DNA of 64,000 bases from Pseudoscleropodium purum (GCA_963969395.1 OZ017796.1:3412501-3476500); one strand, 5' to 3'. Numbered from the stretch's first letter, positions 23,490 to 35,628 are shown. The notes: generated by a model not told the origin, from the letters alone. Numbers and translations are program-made.

Positions 23490-24500
23490 TTTTGAACACT
23501 CCGTTTTCTGGCAATAAGCTTGACCTCGTTGACGAAGTCACTTTTTCGAGGTTTTCAGGAGATCACTCAAATGGTTTTGGTTTTGATATATGATTTTCAT
23601 AAGATTGCAGTTTTAGAATTTTAAACTTGACCTTGTTAATGAGGTCACATTCTTGGATTCAGTATAGTCTTTCTAAGACGATTTTTAATTTTTATGTATA
23701 ATTTGAAATTCTTTCTAGGGATTGTTGAATTAGACTGGAAAATGTGACTTCGTTAACAAAGTCACTTTTTCAAGATTTTTGAAATCACTAAGACAATTTC
23801 ACTTTAGGATTTACGTTTCACTTTTTTTCGTAAAGATTGTTGAAATAGATTGTAAAATGTGACCTCGTTAACAAGGTCACTTTTTTCAGGGTTTAGGGAG
23901 ATGACAAAGATTGTTTAGTTTAGATTTTAGGCTTTGCTTTTTTTTGGAAGACTACTGAAATAGATTGCAAAATGTGACCTCGTTAACGAGGTCACTTTTT
24001 TGGGTTTTTTAGAGATTACTAAGAGAAATTAGTTTTGACTTTAGGCTTCACTGCTTTGTCTTTTCATTGCTGAAATACATTGGAAAAACCAACCTCGTTA
24101 ACGAGGTCACTTTTTCAAATTTTTTTAGAGATCACTTATATGGTTTCAATTTCAAATTTAGGCTTCCAAATTTTTGCTACGGAGTACTAAATTACATTGG
24201 AAAAAGTGGCCTCATTAGAATTAGATTAGAAAAAATAACCTCGTTAACGAGGTCTCTTACTTCAAATTTTTAAGAGATTACTCACACAGTTTAGTTTTGA
24301 CTTTAGGCTTCATTGTTTTTTCTTAACACTATTGAAATACATTGGAAAAACTAACCTCGTTAAGAAGGTCACTTTTTCAAGTTTTCTAAAGACTCACTTA
24401 GAGAATCTAAACTTAAGTCTTAGGTTCAAAATGTATTTTTTTGATGCTTGCTTTGGGTTGGAAATGTGACCTTGTTAATGAGGTCACTACTTAGGTTGAT
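23490..24500. repeat. Palindromic satellite, about 9 units of roughly 115-120 bp
   Basis: The palindrome GACCTCGTTAACGAGGTC or a close variant occurs at about 23520, 23626, 23746, 23861, 23976, 24090, 24239, 24355 and 24470. Each is usually preceded by TTG(G/C)AAAA and followed by ACTTTTT. Between palindromes are half-conserved words such as AGAGAT(T/C)ACT and TTTAGGCTTCA. The perfect form sits near 23976; outer copies are degraded at the centre (TTGACGAA, TTAATGAG). No protein is encoded. Confidence 0.85.
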
Positions 24501-25994
24501 TTTTAATGAAGATGTAAAAAATACTTCTTCTTGTTTTTTCAAAACAAAGCTTAATAGACATTGATGGAGGGCTTCCACAAATGGAGCGGTTGGAGTTAGT
24601 CACCCAATGATGATTTTCAACTTGTGGTTGACAATCCTCAAGTTAGATGCATTTTATTTATGTTTGTATGGTAATTCTATGGTTTTTTTCTATTATAGTT
24701 GTCATTGTATTTGTTTCATTTGCCATGACTTCTTAATGTTAACTATAACTTGGGTTCAATTTTCTATTGATTGTGGGTTGATAGCATCCTTGATATTCAA
24801 AATGCTAATCTAGTTTTTGAAGGATGAATAGTAGATGAGGTGGAAGAGGATGTGCGAAATGGTTAGAAATTGGACTCCAATGCGGTCATCAATATCATGC
24901 TCTTCAATGGTGGTGGTCTAGGATCCCAATTCCTGAATTCCATATTCTTTTGTGTAGAATGATTGGGCTTCCATTGGTCCGTCCTCTCCTCCAAAGTCAA
25001 GTGAAACAATTGGAGGCTAAGTTTGTTCATGGATATCGATAAGGTGATTGTGTACTTTATGTGTCAACAACAAATGACAAGGGAGCTTCCATGTTAGTGA
25101 CACCTGAGATCGTAGAGACATGGGATGAAAATTGGATACACGAGAATGACCAATTTGAGTGTTGTTTGAGTTCTCAACCAACCATTTCACATTTGTCAAA
25201 TCACATGTTTTTCATATGGGATGGCAATCACAAATTGGCGGCTTGGTATGCTTACATGCACAAAATGCATCGGCATGATCGCAAGTGGCATTTGCTTGTT
25301 GATTGTATGTTATTGGTATCTAAAGGCCATACATGCATTCTATTGGAGGCTATAAATGACATGAATTGGTAAGTTTTAATGTCTGTTGAATCAAAATTTA
25401 TTTTATTTTACCGCTTCTTCAATTGTATTGTAATATTCTATGCTTTCACCTTCATTCATCTTACATTCTATTTCCATTGATATTTGCAGGTCTACACAGC
25501 ACTCCCATGTCAAAAGCAACTTGATTCAACAATTGCACATAATGAATACCTATGACAATTTATAATTAGAAGAATTCAAGGGGCTTCTAAGTGATGAGGA
25601 TTACAAGAAATGTGACACCCAAAAGCTACCAAGTGCTTGGTATCCATTGACATCTCCTGTCTTCATACAATTCTTTCATCAAGTGAGTATCTTTTGTTTG
25701 TAAAACTTTTCTAGTCATTTGTTGTGATTTATAAAAATCATTTTATATTGATTTCAAGTTCATGTTTTTCATGTGCAGCAAGAAATTGCTACTTTTTTAG
25801 ATGCGGCTGTGTGAATTTACTATGAGAAGACACAGTTGGAAGAACAAACTCCAAAGGGTGTTCATGAGGCTATGACTCAAGCTGCCACTGTAGCTATCAA
25901 AGGATTTTGAACAGAGTTTGATAAACAATTCGCCATTACAGATCCAAAAAACAACATTGGATTTCTAGAAGAGGTATATTATTATGCCTACTTG

Positions 25995-26175
25995 TTTTTT
26001 TTATTTACAATGGTACATTACACGCCTTCAAATTCAAAAAAATTCAATTCAAAAATGGAAAATGAAGGCTACATCTGTAGTTAGCAACATGTACAACATT
26101 GTGAAGGAAAAAACTGCAATGAATTTTGACTGCAGTTCTTTTTATCACACTTTGGTATATTGTTGTACCATACTA
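25995..26175. repeat. Half-copy of the 27765-28112 hairpin
   Basis: Carries the same landmarks in the same orientation as the right arm of that hairpin: GGTACATTACACGCC, GTAGTTAGCAACATGTACAAC, AACTGCAATGAATTTTGA and TTCTTTTTATCACACTTTGG. It lies in an intron of the ParB/methyltransferase-like pseudogene. Confidence 0.75.
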
Positions 26176-27764
26176 CTATGATATGCTTTGCCTTCATAAT
26201 GTCTTGATACTTATATTTCTGAATTTTCTTGTAGTTGGAGGAAGTATCTAAAGTAGAATTCACAAGCATTATCAAGTTTGAGAATATTGTAGTTCAATGG
26301 AATGCCAATGATGAGTTGGATTCAATTGGAGAATATGTGGAGACATGGCGCATTATATTGTGGGATCATGCTTTTTGGTGGTTGTTCAAGAAGGACTCTT
26401 CGTATTCACGATCTACTCCTTTCAAAGACTAAGAAGGCACAAATGTGGTAATAAAGAGGACTCTATATAGGTATATCTTTTACTTTAGTTGCCTTTAGTT
26501 TTGTGAATATTAATTGTTTCCCAAAGTCATCAAAATTGCATGTGCATCTTTGTCATTGTAATAATCACACCTATTCTATGGTTGGAGATATTTCAAGTGA
26601 GAGCTCATTCTAAAAGGTGGAATTGAGCAAAAATTCATGCCCAAATTGTTTAGAGAATGGCTTGATACTTCCTTGAAAGGTTGTATGTTTACTTTGATTC
26701 AACAGCGAGGGTTTTTTGTTCAAGAGCTTCAAGTATGTCCTTGGTATCTAGAGTGTCCAAGGATTTTTTTCCCCAACACTTGAAGCATCTGAGAAAGAAG
26801 CTACCAAAGACCATCCCAAAACATGTTTAGAAGAGAAGTGTCTTGATAAAAAAGAAGTTGAAGAAGTTGCACCAGTGAAGAAGGGGCGTAAGCCAAAAGA
26901 GAAGAAGGCTACAAAGAAGACGACGAAAGATACAGCCACAAAAAACAACACTCTTCATCTCTTCCAACTTCTATTTTTGTACCTCTTCCTTTTCTTGTGC
27001 CTCCTACCACTTTGGAAGTCATTGATAAGACTCGGTCTCATTGCCCTCCAACTTTCATGTCTATTACAATAGATGTCTTTGCTTCATCATAATACATTGC
27101 TAGATCCACAATTCAACCTGACAGACATGGTAATGAGCCTCAAATTCTAATTCTACTATCATCAATTTCTACAATGCTCAATGTTAAGAAAAGATGGGGA
27201 ACAATGCATCAACATGGAATCAAATGCTTGATTTTGCCCAAAAGGTAAGTTCTACGTTTTCTAGCCTTGTTATGATTAATTTCTTTCATTTCACATTAAG
27301 TTATTAGCATGACATAGCAATTCATTCATACATCTAAGTTACAGTGTGCATATTTTACTGTCAAATTTGGTAGGGATCAAGTGTGAACTCTTGGAGGCTC
27401 CGTAAGCTCTATTGCATGCTTTGACTTGATTGTTGCCAATATCCCGGATGGACTACTAGTCCCCAATGTCTCCATTCTACCTTCTAATATTCCTACTTGG
27501 AATGTGTTGAATCAAAAAGAGGTTATTAAACCCATCTTTGAATTTGCTTTGAAGTTTGCTCATGATGATGGAACAATTTTGTTGTTCCATCCAAAAAATA
27601 GTAAGGTAAAGGAATTTACCTTTGATCGTGCCAATATGTACGGTTTTTGTCTATCTGACTCTTAAATGGGTGTGAATGAGATGAAACTTTCGAGTTTCAA
27701 AAAATCCAAACGTTGGGTGAATTTCATTGAATTTTTTTTCATTTGTAATTTTTGATGTTTTGAA

Positions 27765-28112
27765 CAACTTCTACATTGTACCAAAATGTGGTAAAAAGAA
27801 CCGCAATCAAAATTCATTGCAGTTTTTTTTTCCTCAATGTTGTACATGCTATTGACTATTGCTGCAACTTTCTTTTTTCATTTTCTAACTCAGTTTTTGG
27901 AATTTGAAGGCGTATAATGTACCATTGAAAAGGTATTTCAGGTACCTTTCCAATAATACATTACATGCCATGTAACTCTAAAAATTCAACTCAAAAACTA
28001 AAATAGAAGGCTGCAGCTGTAGTTAGCAGTATGTACAACACTGTGGAGAAAAAACTACAATGAATTTTGATTGCGGTTCTTTTTACTACATTTTGGTATA
28101 GTGCTAGTAACA
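27765..28112. repeat. Long inverted repeat (foldback element)
   Basis: Two arms of about 160 bp flank a centre at about 27939. Left-arm text, read on the minus strand, gives ATGTACAACATTGAGG, CTGCAATGAATTTTGATTGC and GGTTCTTTTTACCACATTTTGG. The right arm on the plus strand gives ATGTACAACACTGTGG, CTACAATGAATTTTGATTGC and GGTTCTTTTTACTACATTTTGG. The middle (AAAAGGTATTTCAGGTACCTTTC region) is itself palindromic. It sits in an intron of the pseudogene. No protein coding. Confidence 0.85.
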
Positions 28113-29116
28113 TTGTATTTGTCAAATATTAATTGTCATACTTGTTTATCCCTCGCAGTCACAACGCTTTCGGATACTCTTATTTGTACAAAGACAATGG
28201 AAGGGAACATCGGTGATATTTAAGTTTTCTATCACTATAAACCAACAACTTAGTGATGCAGATACAAACCTTGAAGAAGTTGACCTTCTCCACAACTACA
28301 CTTCCTTGCAGACTCAAATTATAAATGGTACAATTCCGTAGAGAGGTGCCCGTAAGAAAGACCCTCTATTTGTACAGCTACTAATCAAGACATCTTCAAA
28401 ACTTGATGATGTGGTATTAGATTGTTATGCATTTATAGGTACCTTTCATTAGTCATTACTTTTTATTATTCAAATCATGTATTGTTTACATTGTATATAA
28501 TATATTTGATGCAACTAATAACATTGCATTCAATGAACAGGGGCCTCTATTCATGCATGTCGCAACATTGGACATCATTTGGTGGCCTTGAAGAGCGATA
28601 GTGAGATTTTTGAAGGTCTTCTTCAATCTTTGATCATCTTTCCTACTTCTACTGCCACCGTTCAAACTAAGCGGCTTTTACCTAAAGTGTTGGATGATTC
28701 TAATGACAAAGACATTGTCAAACGTTCTACAAGGCCTCGAAAAAGACGTTGTTGTAAGTAAGTTTGTTGATGCTTTTAGACATGTATTTATTTTCTTTTA
28801 TTGTGCAATGTCTTTTAATTTATTCAAAGTTTCTAATTATTTAATCATTGCATCTTGTAGAGGCAATCGTTTCAAACATTTGGTGCTCTTGCCTTCTCCT
28901 AGTCCAAAGAGTTTGCCATGTTATATTGAGACTCTAACAACAACTATGGCAAAGGCTCCATCACCCATTTTTGTTGCCAAGCATTGTTCATACAATATTG
29001 CTATCAAAAAGCTTTTAGACATTGAAGCAAATGGTGAGACACCAAGGTTTACATATAGTAATAGTAGTGAAGCCAGTGATCATCTTTCTCCTATATGTGG
29101 CATTGGATTAAATTGA

Positions 29117-32100
29117 TCTTGTTCTAAAGACTATTGTTATTACTTAATTTTCTAATGTCATGTAGTAAGACTAAAAGGGTCACTACTTCCTTGTACTTTA
29201 TCATATTCTTAAGTTATTTTGCATTTTGGTGATCTTTAGAATGCTAGTAAAAAAGACATTTATTTCAAAAGATAATGGTTATTGTTGTCAATTATTAAAA
29301 AATTTTGTGGATTGAATCTATTTCTTTCTATTGGCAACATGATAATTTTTTTGGATGAAAACATGTAATTAGAAATAGTAAATGTTGTTAGCATAAAAAT
29401 AAATTTGATGAACTTCAAAAATGCTTAAATATAATTGTGAATTTTAATTAGAAATAGTACCTTCACCCTAAAATGGTTTTAAAATACCATATAAGCATAG
29501 GTCCTTAGTTTAAGAAAATCCACCTAAATCTTGGATTTAAGATACTTGATAAGTGACATTTATCTAAAACAAATGATTTTATAGTCCCAATCATCCATTA
29601 ATCATCCAAATTCATTTTCATCCAATGTCATGAACAAATGTATTTCATTCAATAAAGTCAATTAAAAAATAATTCATCCAACTCTGTTCAAGTCCATTCA
29701 TCTCCATTCATCTCTATTCATCCTCTTTGAGTGCATCTATAGCTTTATGCTTTTATAATAAATCATGGACCGAAAACCGTTATGCTAAAAAATTATAGGT
29801 TTTTAACAAATTCTTCAAAAATTTCTCAATGCTCAACACTCATTGCTCAACACTCATTGCTTCTTACTCATACTTTAGCAACTCTAGTTACTAGACAATT
29901 AATTTTTAATTCCAAAAGGACCAAATTGCATTTTTTTACAACATAGTGATTTAGCCGATTACGGTTAGCTCACTACAAATGGAATTTTTTTTCTTTGAAA
30001 TTTTCACACAACATATGCCCAAGAAGTAGCTTCAAGGTAAAATAATTTTCATAACTTTTGACTGCATGGTTCAAAAGTTATTGCATAATGTGTAATTTTC
30101 GATGCTTAAAGAACAATCCAAAAATTTCTTAAAAAATCACTTTTTTCAAAAATAAAAATTTGAAATTAGTTTTTTAGATTTATATCTACATAGAAAGCTT
30201 TGAATCATTCCATTTTGATTTATGAGATGAAAGTTATAAGGTGTTCTAGTTTGCAGGTGAATATAGATTCCATACTCTAAAATAAACTTTGAAGTCCTTT
30301 ATTTAATTCAATTTTTGATATTTTTTGAAAAAAATAAAAGCATGTGATGAAGATTGTTTATTAATACATTACAATCATTGGAAATGGAATTTTTCAATTT
30401 TATAAGTAAAATATTAACAATTAAGTATTTTGAGTCATTGTCTATCTTTTCTACTTACTATTTTTTTCCTATATGTTGTGCAATTCCAAATGATCTAAAT
30501 TTTTTTCAAAAATGTAGCCAACTTGCCTTGAAAAATGAGTCCAAAGAGTAACCACCATTTTGGACATTTTTTCATATAAATGTGACCTTGTGAAGTGCAA
30601 TTGCCCGATGTTGTGATGTGGGCTGTCTATTAGTTGAATTTAGGCATCTTACTACTATTGAAGTTGGATCCAAGTTGTGAGAAGGTTTAGTTTGATAGGA
30701 AGTTGGGTTCATTAGGGATTTAGTTTCTTTAGAGGTTTAGCCTCATTGGGAGGTTAGGTCTTGGAAAAGACTAGTCTTGTGAAGAGGTTGGAGGGGCCAT
30801 TTGTACCTTTTGGTTTGTAGCCTTGGAACCCTATAGTGGGTATTTAAAGGCTTGGCTCTTACTTGTTGAATCCCCTTTTAGGAGGGGATTTTTTGTGTGG
30901 AATTTTAGAAAAAACTAGTTTGGGAACTTTTAGAAGAATTTTCTTGTGGACTTTGAGTACAGATTTTTAGGTGACTTTATAGGGAACTTTTTGTGTTGGA
31001 CTATTTTTTTGTATTTTAGGGTTTACCAACACTTTAATTCAAGGATACTTTTGGTTAAAAATTGGTTATTCTTTTTGTAGTGTTGATAGTTGAGTGCAAT
31101 TTTTTGTATGAGATGGTTACTTTTCTTTAGATTTTAGAGAAAATTGTTCTTTTGAGCTAAGAGGGTAGAATAGGCAAATTTGAGAGGATTTCAAGTGCTC
31201 TTGCAATTGATAGGAAATTTTTGAAATTTATTCCATGTCTTTTCAAAATAGTGTACTACAAAATCCTATGGTTATATTTGTCCAATAATGTTTTTCTTCT
31301 AAAATTTGGTCTTATATTAGAGATGGCAGTTTTGGAGTGTTTTTAGTAAAAATTTACTCTCTTACCTTTAACGGTAAAAAGATGCCATGGCCATTTTTTG
31401 TTTGATAAGTGATGAATGACAAAGAACTCTTCTATGTAGGATAGAAGTGCAACTATTCATCCTTGAAATTATGTATTTAAAAGAGAGATTTTCTTTAGTA
31501 GTTTGACTTCTAATGAGTATTTTTGCATTTTTTTGAGCCAATGATTTACATGGTAATCAAAGGGATGATTTCCACAATCACTAGCCTATACAATAAGGAT
31601 TATTGCATCCCCAAGAAAAATAGAATTGAAATATTTTGCTCTGAAATTGACCATTTAAGAGCTGATTACCTTTTGGAGAAGTCTAATCTCTTTGAAAAAA
31701 ATTTATGAAAAAATTGTAGGAAGAAAACTAAAATTGGCATTTAACCCAAATTGTTTCATATTTTTTGAACCTTCAAGTAATTAGTTACAAATTTTTGAAG
31801 TTGAAATGCAATGGTCACTAAAAGCAACGACCTCCTGAAATACATTGAAGAAAGTAAAGTGTACCTATGTCATGATCACTTTTAGAGGATAGGCACTTTT
31901 AGAAAAAACTACCTTGCCCATGATCTTAGGAGGTGTTCTTGTCAGTCTAGTTAAGTGGGCTTCATGTAAGCTTGATATTTTTTGTGTCTTTTTTTTATGT
32001 CAATAAAAGTGAAAGATCTCTCTCTCTCGTCTAATTATAGCTAATTTTCCTATGGAAAATCACAAAACAATGACCATCACAATTAGTAACTTAACTAGCT

Positions 32101-32299
32101 TGGTGCATAATGGATCAATAATACCCTGAAAAATTATTGTTCACCTTAACTTCTCAATACCGCAATAAGATATGCACATACCTGTACACAACAAAATAGC
32201 CTCTCAACGAGTAGACATATTGTGTGTAGAACCACATGATACCCTACATATACTAGGGTCTACAAGGTATTGAAGCTTCTAGAAGACCATCAAGGCAAT
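29117..32299. other. AT-rich spacer with repeat remnants
   Basis: No gene supported. 29580-29720 is rich in CATCCA/TTCATC words seen again elsewhere. 29925-30240 is a half-copy of the large hairpin at 34950-35628. 30590-31150 is a G+T-rich, C-poor tract with a TATTTAAAGG word near 30840. A TC microsatellite occurs near 32015-32029. No reverse-transcriptase or integrase motif seen. Confidence 0.45.
29925..30240. repeat. Half-copy of the 34950-35628 hairpin
   Basis: Same order of landmarks as the left arm: GGACCAAATTGCATTTTTT, CTCACTACAAATGGA, AGTAGCTTCAAGG, CATAACTTTTGACTGCATGG, then GAAAGCTTTGAATCATTCCA. It is diverged but collinear over about 300 bp. The opposite arm is missing. Confidence 0.75.
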
Positions 32300-33520
32300 T
32301 CTAGGAAGGATATTGGGTTTTGTGCCTTGAGAATTGAATAGGACATAGAGCAAGGGTACTCTGCGCTTTGCCATTGCACAATCCATACTGCATGATCAAC
32401 TCTGTACAAAGCACCTGTGGCAATCTCTGTTTCTTGGCTTGTAATTCTACAACTACTGCAGTCCAATACAAACATGGACAATCACATGGCAACATTGAGA
32501 ATATTCAATCTTCCCAAGTAGAGAAGGACCTAACCCTCTTGTTAGCAACAAGCAAGGGCCCTTTCATTCCTTTTATACCACCTTGCTCAATAGAAGCTCA
32601 GGTTATAGGGAAAGCCTATAGGTGTTAGGGACTACTGAACATTAACTTGATGGCACCAATTTCAATCCCAATATGGAAGATATGGATCAACATGGAATTG
32701 GCAGAAGTCACCAAATTCAAGTCGAATGCCATACAGTATATGAGACTTCTTTGTGAAGGCCAACCAATTCCAGCACTAGAAAAAACTCATACCTAAGTTG
32801 ACAAATTCTTCTAGACATCTAATGTAACAAGCCTTGTTTTTATGTCAACAATTACGTCCACCATAACATCTTCATATTACTATGCATGTAATTATTGACA
32901 TAAAAACACGGGGAGATATCATGTGATTTGACTAAGCTATGAGGTTTATGATCAACAATCTCCATGCCTTCTTTGATAATAAGACACATTTGACACTCTC
33001 TTCTAAGTTTGCAGCATGCATTATTTGGCTTGGTGAAGCTTCACAAGTAGCTATACATCATTAGATTACATTCTTTTATACTAGGAAATTGATGGTAGAG
33101 GTGTCCCTACAATTTACAACAGATCCTACAACAAGATTGTTCACAAATCATCTACAAGGGACTGGAATCAAAATGATTTAGAGATACATAAAGCCTGCTA
33201 GCTTCTCATCAATGAATCTTCTAACTCCTAGCCCCAATAATGTGAATAAGAGACCACACGCGTTGATGTATGGCAATATGTCTCAAGACATACATGGAGA
33301 AACTACTCCTCTAGTTTCATGGAGGAGTACTCCACACAACACTACATGTGGTAGGAGAGGTGGATATAACCGTAAATACCACATAGCTTCAAATTCGGCC
33401 CTACCACTTAAAGGACACACATCACGTGGAGGATATTGCTCAAAAGGAGGTGCAGGCAGATCGAACCCCAACGAGTCATTCGTCTTCACTAGACCAACCT
33501 ATCAGATGAATCAACCCTAG
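32300..33520 (+). pseudogene. Decayed coding remnants, unrecognised
   Basis: Two protein-like runs with stops. The first (32320-32830) contains NPYCMINSVQSTCGNLCFLA and LAEVTKFKSNAIQYMRLLCE, broken by TGA, TAG and TAA. The second (about 32943-33520) contains KFAACIIWLGEASQVAIHH, stops at the following TAG and at another near 33179, then ends in a basic Gly/Arg-rich tail with CGRRGGYNRKYH and GGYCSKGGAGRSNP. The two may belong to one gene. The arginine-glycine tail would suit nucleic-acid binding (inference). No domain recognised. Confidence 0.4.
32833..32912. repeat. Short inverted repeat
   Basis: TTGTTTTTATGTCAACAATTAC on the left is matched by the reverse complement of GTAATTATTGACATAAAAAC on the right, about 22-bp arms with a loop of about 30 bp. 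It lies inside the decayed coding remnant, so it may be a tiny insertion. Confidence 0.7.
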
Positions 33521-34949
33521 TGCGGCAGTGTGCAGATATTGCCAACTCTCAAACTTTGCCTAATGGACTTTCATATCCGCTGGCCCATTCTCCTACACCA
33601 TTTTGCAGTAAGGCCACATCTTTGATGTTTAGAAGTCCAAAACTACTTCAAAAGACTCATCTCTAAAGCAAGGCTAAAATCTTCATTCATGTTAACTTTT
33701 CTAAAGTTATAAGGAATACTAGTGGAAGTTGTATTATTTTGGCAATTTTCATACTTTTTTTCAAGAGAATTGTAAATGAAATGAGAAAAGCAATTTTTTT
33801 AGAGTATAAAAAATTATGGCCAATATATACACCTTTAAAAAGATTGTACCAAGGGAAGGAGAAGCATAGAAAAATTTTCTAAGTAGGAGAATTAGAAAAG
33901 TGCAAAATATTGAGATAATAGGTGATTTGACTTTTTTAATTGTAAAAATAGGAAAATAAATTTACAAAAAAAAAAAAAAAAAAAAAAAAATTCATTTACA
34001 ATGAGGACTTGACGGTGATGAGATGTCACCAAAAGAATGAGCTTGAAACCATCTTCAACTAGTATACCTTGTGCCATTGCCACAACCAAAATAAAAGTAA
34101 AAGTAATTTTTTCATTTTTAAAAATCCATTAATTAAATTTTGAAATTAAGTAATTCAATTTTTTAATTAAAAACATCCATAACTTTTACACTAAAGGTCC
34201 AAATGCCATGAAACAAAGTGCATGCATCCTTTTGACCAAAAAGCTTTTGAGCAATACAAAAAATGTTGTTGGATGCCTCACAATTTGTTAGATCTTAACA
34301 TATCAAATAAACAAATAAAACAAAACAAACAATCTAAATTAAGGATATTAATTGATGTTCAAAAATATGCTTTTGAGGAAGCCCTATTTGTACAAATGTG
34401 GAAGATATAAAATAATCTATTTTTAGGGGCCCGAATATTGAATATGACTACCTATTATGAGAATAGATCATAGAAATTTGAGCTCCAAATCATTAATTTT
34501 GTGTACATCTTAGTATTAAAGAAATTCTAATCCTCAAAATGAGATAAATTAGAAAATTTGATTTTTAAATAGAAAATTATTTCTTTTGATTTCTAAGAAT
34601 TAATAAATATCATTGCATTGGAAACATCCATCTCTAGTCAAAATATTCAAGTTCATTAGGTTCATGTTTCAAAAGTTATAGTACATAACAAGTTTGTCAC
34701 ACTACACAAGATTGAAAAAAAAGACTAGACTTTCTTACAATCACCTTTTTGAGGTTAACTACCTACAAATGAAGCAAAAATGCTATATTACCAAAAGCTT
34801 CCAAAATCTTTATCTACAATATTTTTGAAGAAATATAAAAATAATGTACATTGATGATAGAATAGATTTAGGGCAAAAAATTAACAATTTGTGGGTTGTC
34901 ATTTTAGATTTTGGTAGTACATTGACAATCATTTTGTGAAGTAAGTTGT
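33521..34949. other. AT-rich spacer with dispersed repeat
   Basis: 33820-34770 belongs to a dispersed non-coding repeat. AAGTAGGAGAA(T/C)TA at about 33882 recurs at 46857. CTTGTGCCATTGCCACAA at about 34068 has a close match at 57937. GCCCTATTTGTACAAAT at about 34381 recurs at 46243. A run of about 27 A lies at 33964-33990. No gene seen. Confidence 0.55.
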
Positions 34950-35628
34950 CTTTGGTGACAACCAAAAATTAACCCCTAAAGAACCAAGCTACATTTTTTG
35001 GCAATATAGCAAATTTTAGTAGCCTACTACAAATAGAGTTTTTAATTTTTTTGCTAAAATTTCAAAGAACATGTGCTTAAGGAATAGCTTCAAGGCCTAA
35101 TAATTTTTTATAACTTTTGACTACATGGTCAAAAGGTTATTGGAGGATATGCAATTTTCTTTGTTTTGTGGATAGTTTGAGCAACTTCAAAAACTTCTTT
35201 AAATATCCCTTTTAAAAAAAATAAAAATTTGCAATTGATTCTTTAGGTTTATATATACGTGGAAAGTTTTGAATCATTTTATTGTGATTCATGAGATGAA
35301 ATGATTTAAAGCTTTTCACGTATATATAAACCTAAAGAACCAATTTTAAGTTTTTATTTTTTTTAAAAGTGATTTTTAAAGAAGTTTTTGAAGTTCCTCG
35401 GATTGCCAACAAAACAAAGAAAATTGCATATCCTACAATAACTTTTTGACTATATAGTCAAAAGTTATGAAAATTGTCAAGCTTTGAAGCTACTCCTTGG
35501 ACATTTGTTTTGAGAAAATTTTAGCAAAAAAAAATTAAAAAATCCATTTGTAGTGAGTTGCCTAAATTTGCTGTGTTGCCAAAAAAAATGCAACTTGGTC
35601 TTTTAGGGATTAATGAAGGTTCTCATTT
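34950..35628. repeat. Long inverted repeat, arms about 315 bp
   Basis: Arms 34950-35266 and 35312-35628 face each other around 35289. Inner ends match as CTTTAGGTTTATATATACGT against ACGTATATATAAACCTAAAG. Further out, GACTACATGGTCAAAAGG matches the reverse complement of CTTTTTGACTATATAGTC, and GCAATATAGCAAATTT matches that of AAATTTGCTGTGTTGC. Such a sequence would form a long hairpin RNA if transcribed. Non-coding. Confidence 0.9.

Larger units (their letters stand above)
24824..29116 (+). pseudogene. ParB-like/amino-methyltransferase fusion, multi-exon pseudogene
   Basis: Exons visible from coding text and GT-AG sites: about 24824-25368, 25490-25682, 25779-25973, 26235-26470, a lysine-rich linker near 26780-26960 (VKKGRKPKEKKATKKTTKD), 27376-27660, about 28160-28440 and 28541-28760, perhaps one more to 29116. 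Exon 1 carries FFIWDGNHKLAAWYA, like the GxxR/GNHR box of ParB/sulfiredoxin-fold domains. The later part reads as a permuted (beta-class) N4/N6 methyltransferase. A motif-IV-like FDLIVANIPDGLL comes first, then AHDDGTILLFHP. The C-terminal motif I region follows: DPLFVQLLIKTSS, VLDCYAFIGASIHACRN and LVALKSDSEIFEGLL, spanning an intron. Stops include TGA 24836, TAA 25040, a TAA in exon 2 and two TGA in exon 3; a frameshift precedes FDLIVAN. Inactive here. The ParB part is less certain than the methyltransferase part. Confidence 0.65.

Noticed and set aside
33964..33990. Poly-A run as the tail of a retroposed sequence
   Set aside because: No coding or RNA-gene body precedes it and no target duplication is visible; it reads as a simple A-run in a dispersed repeat.
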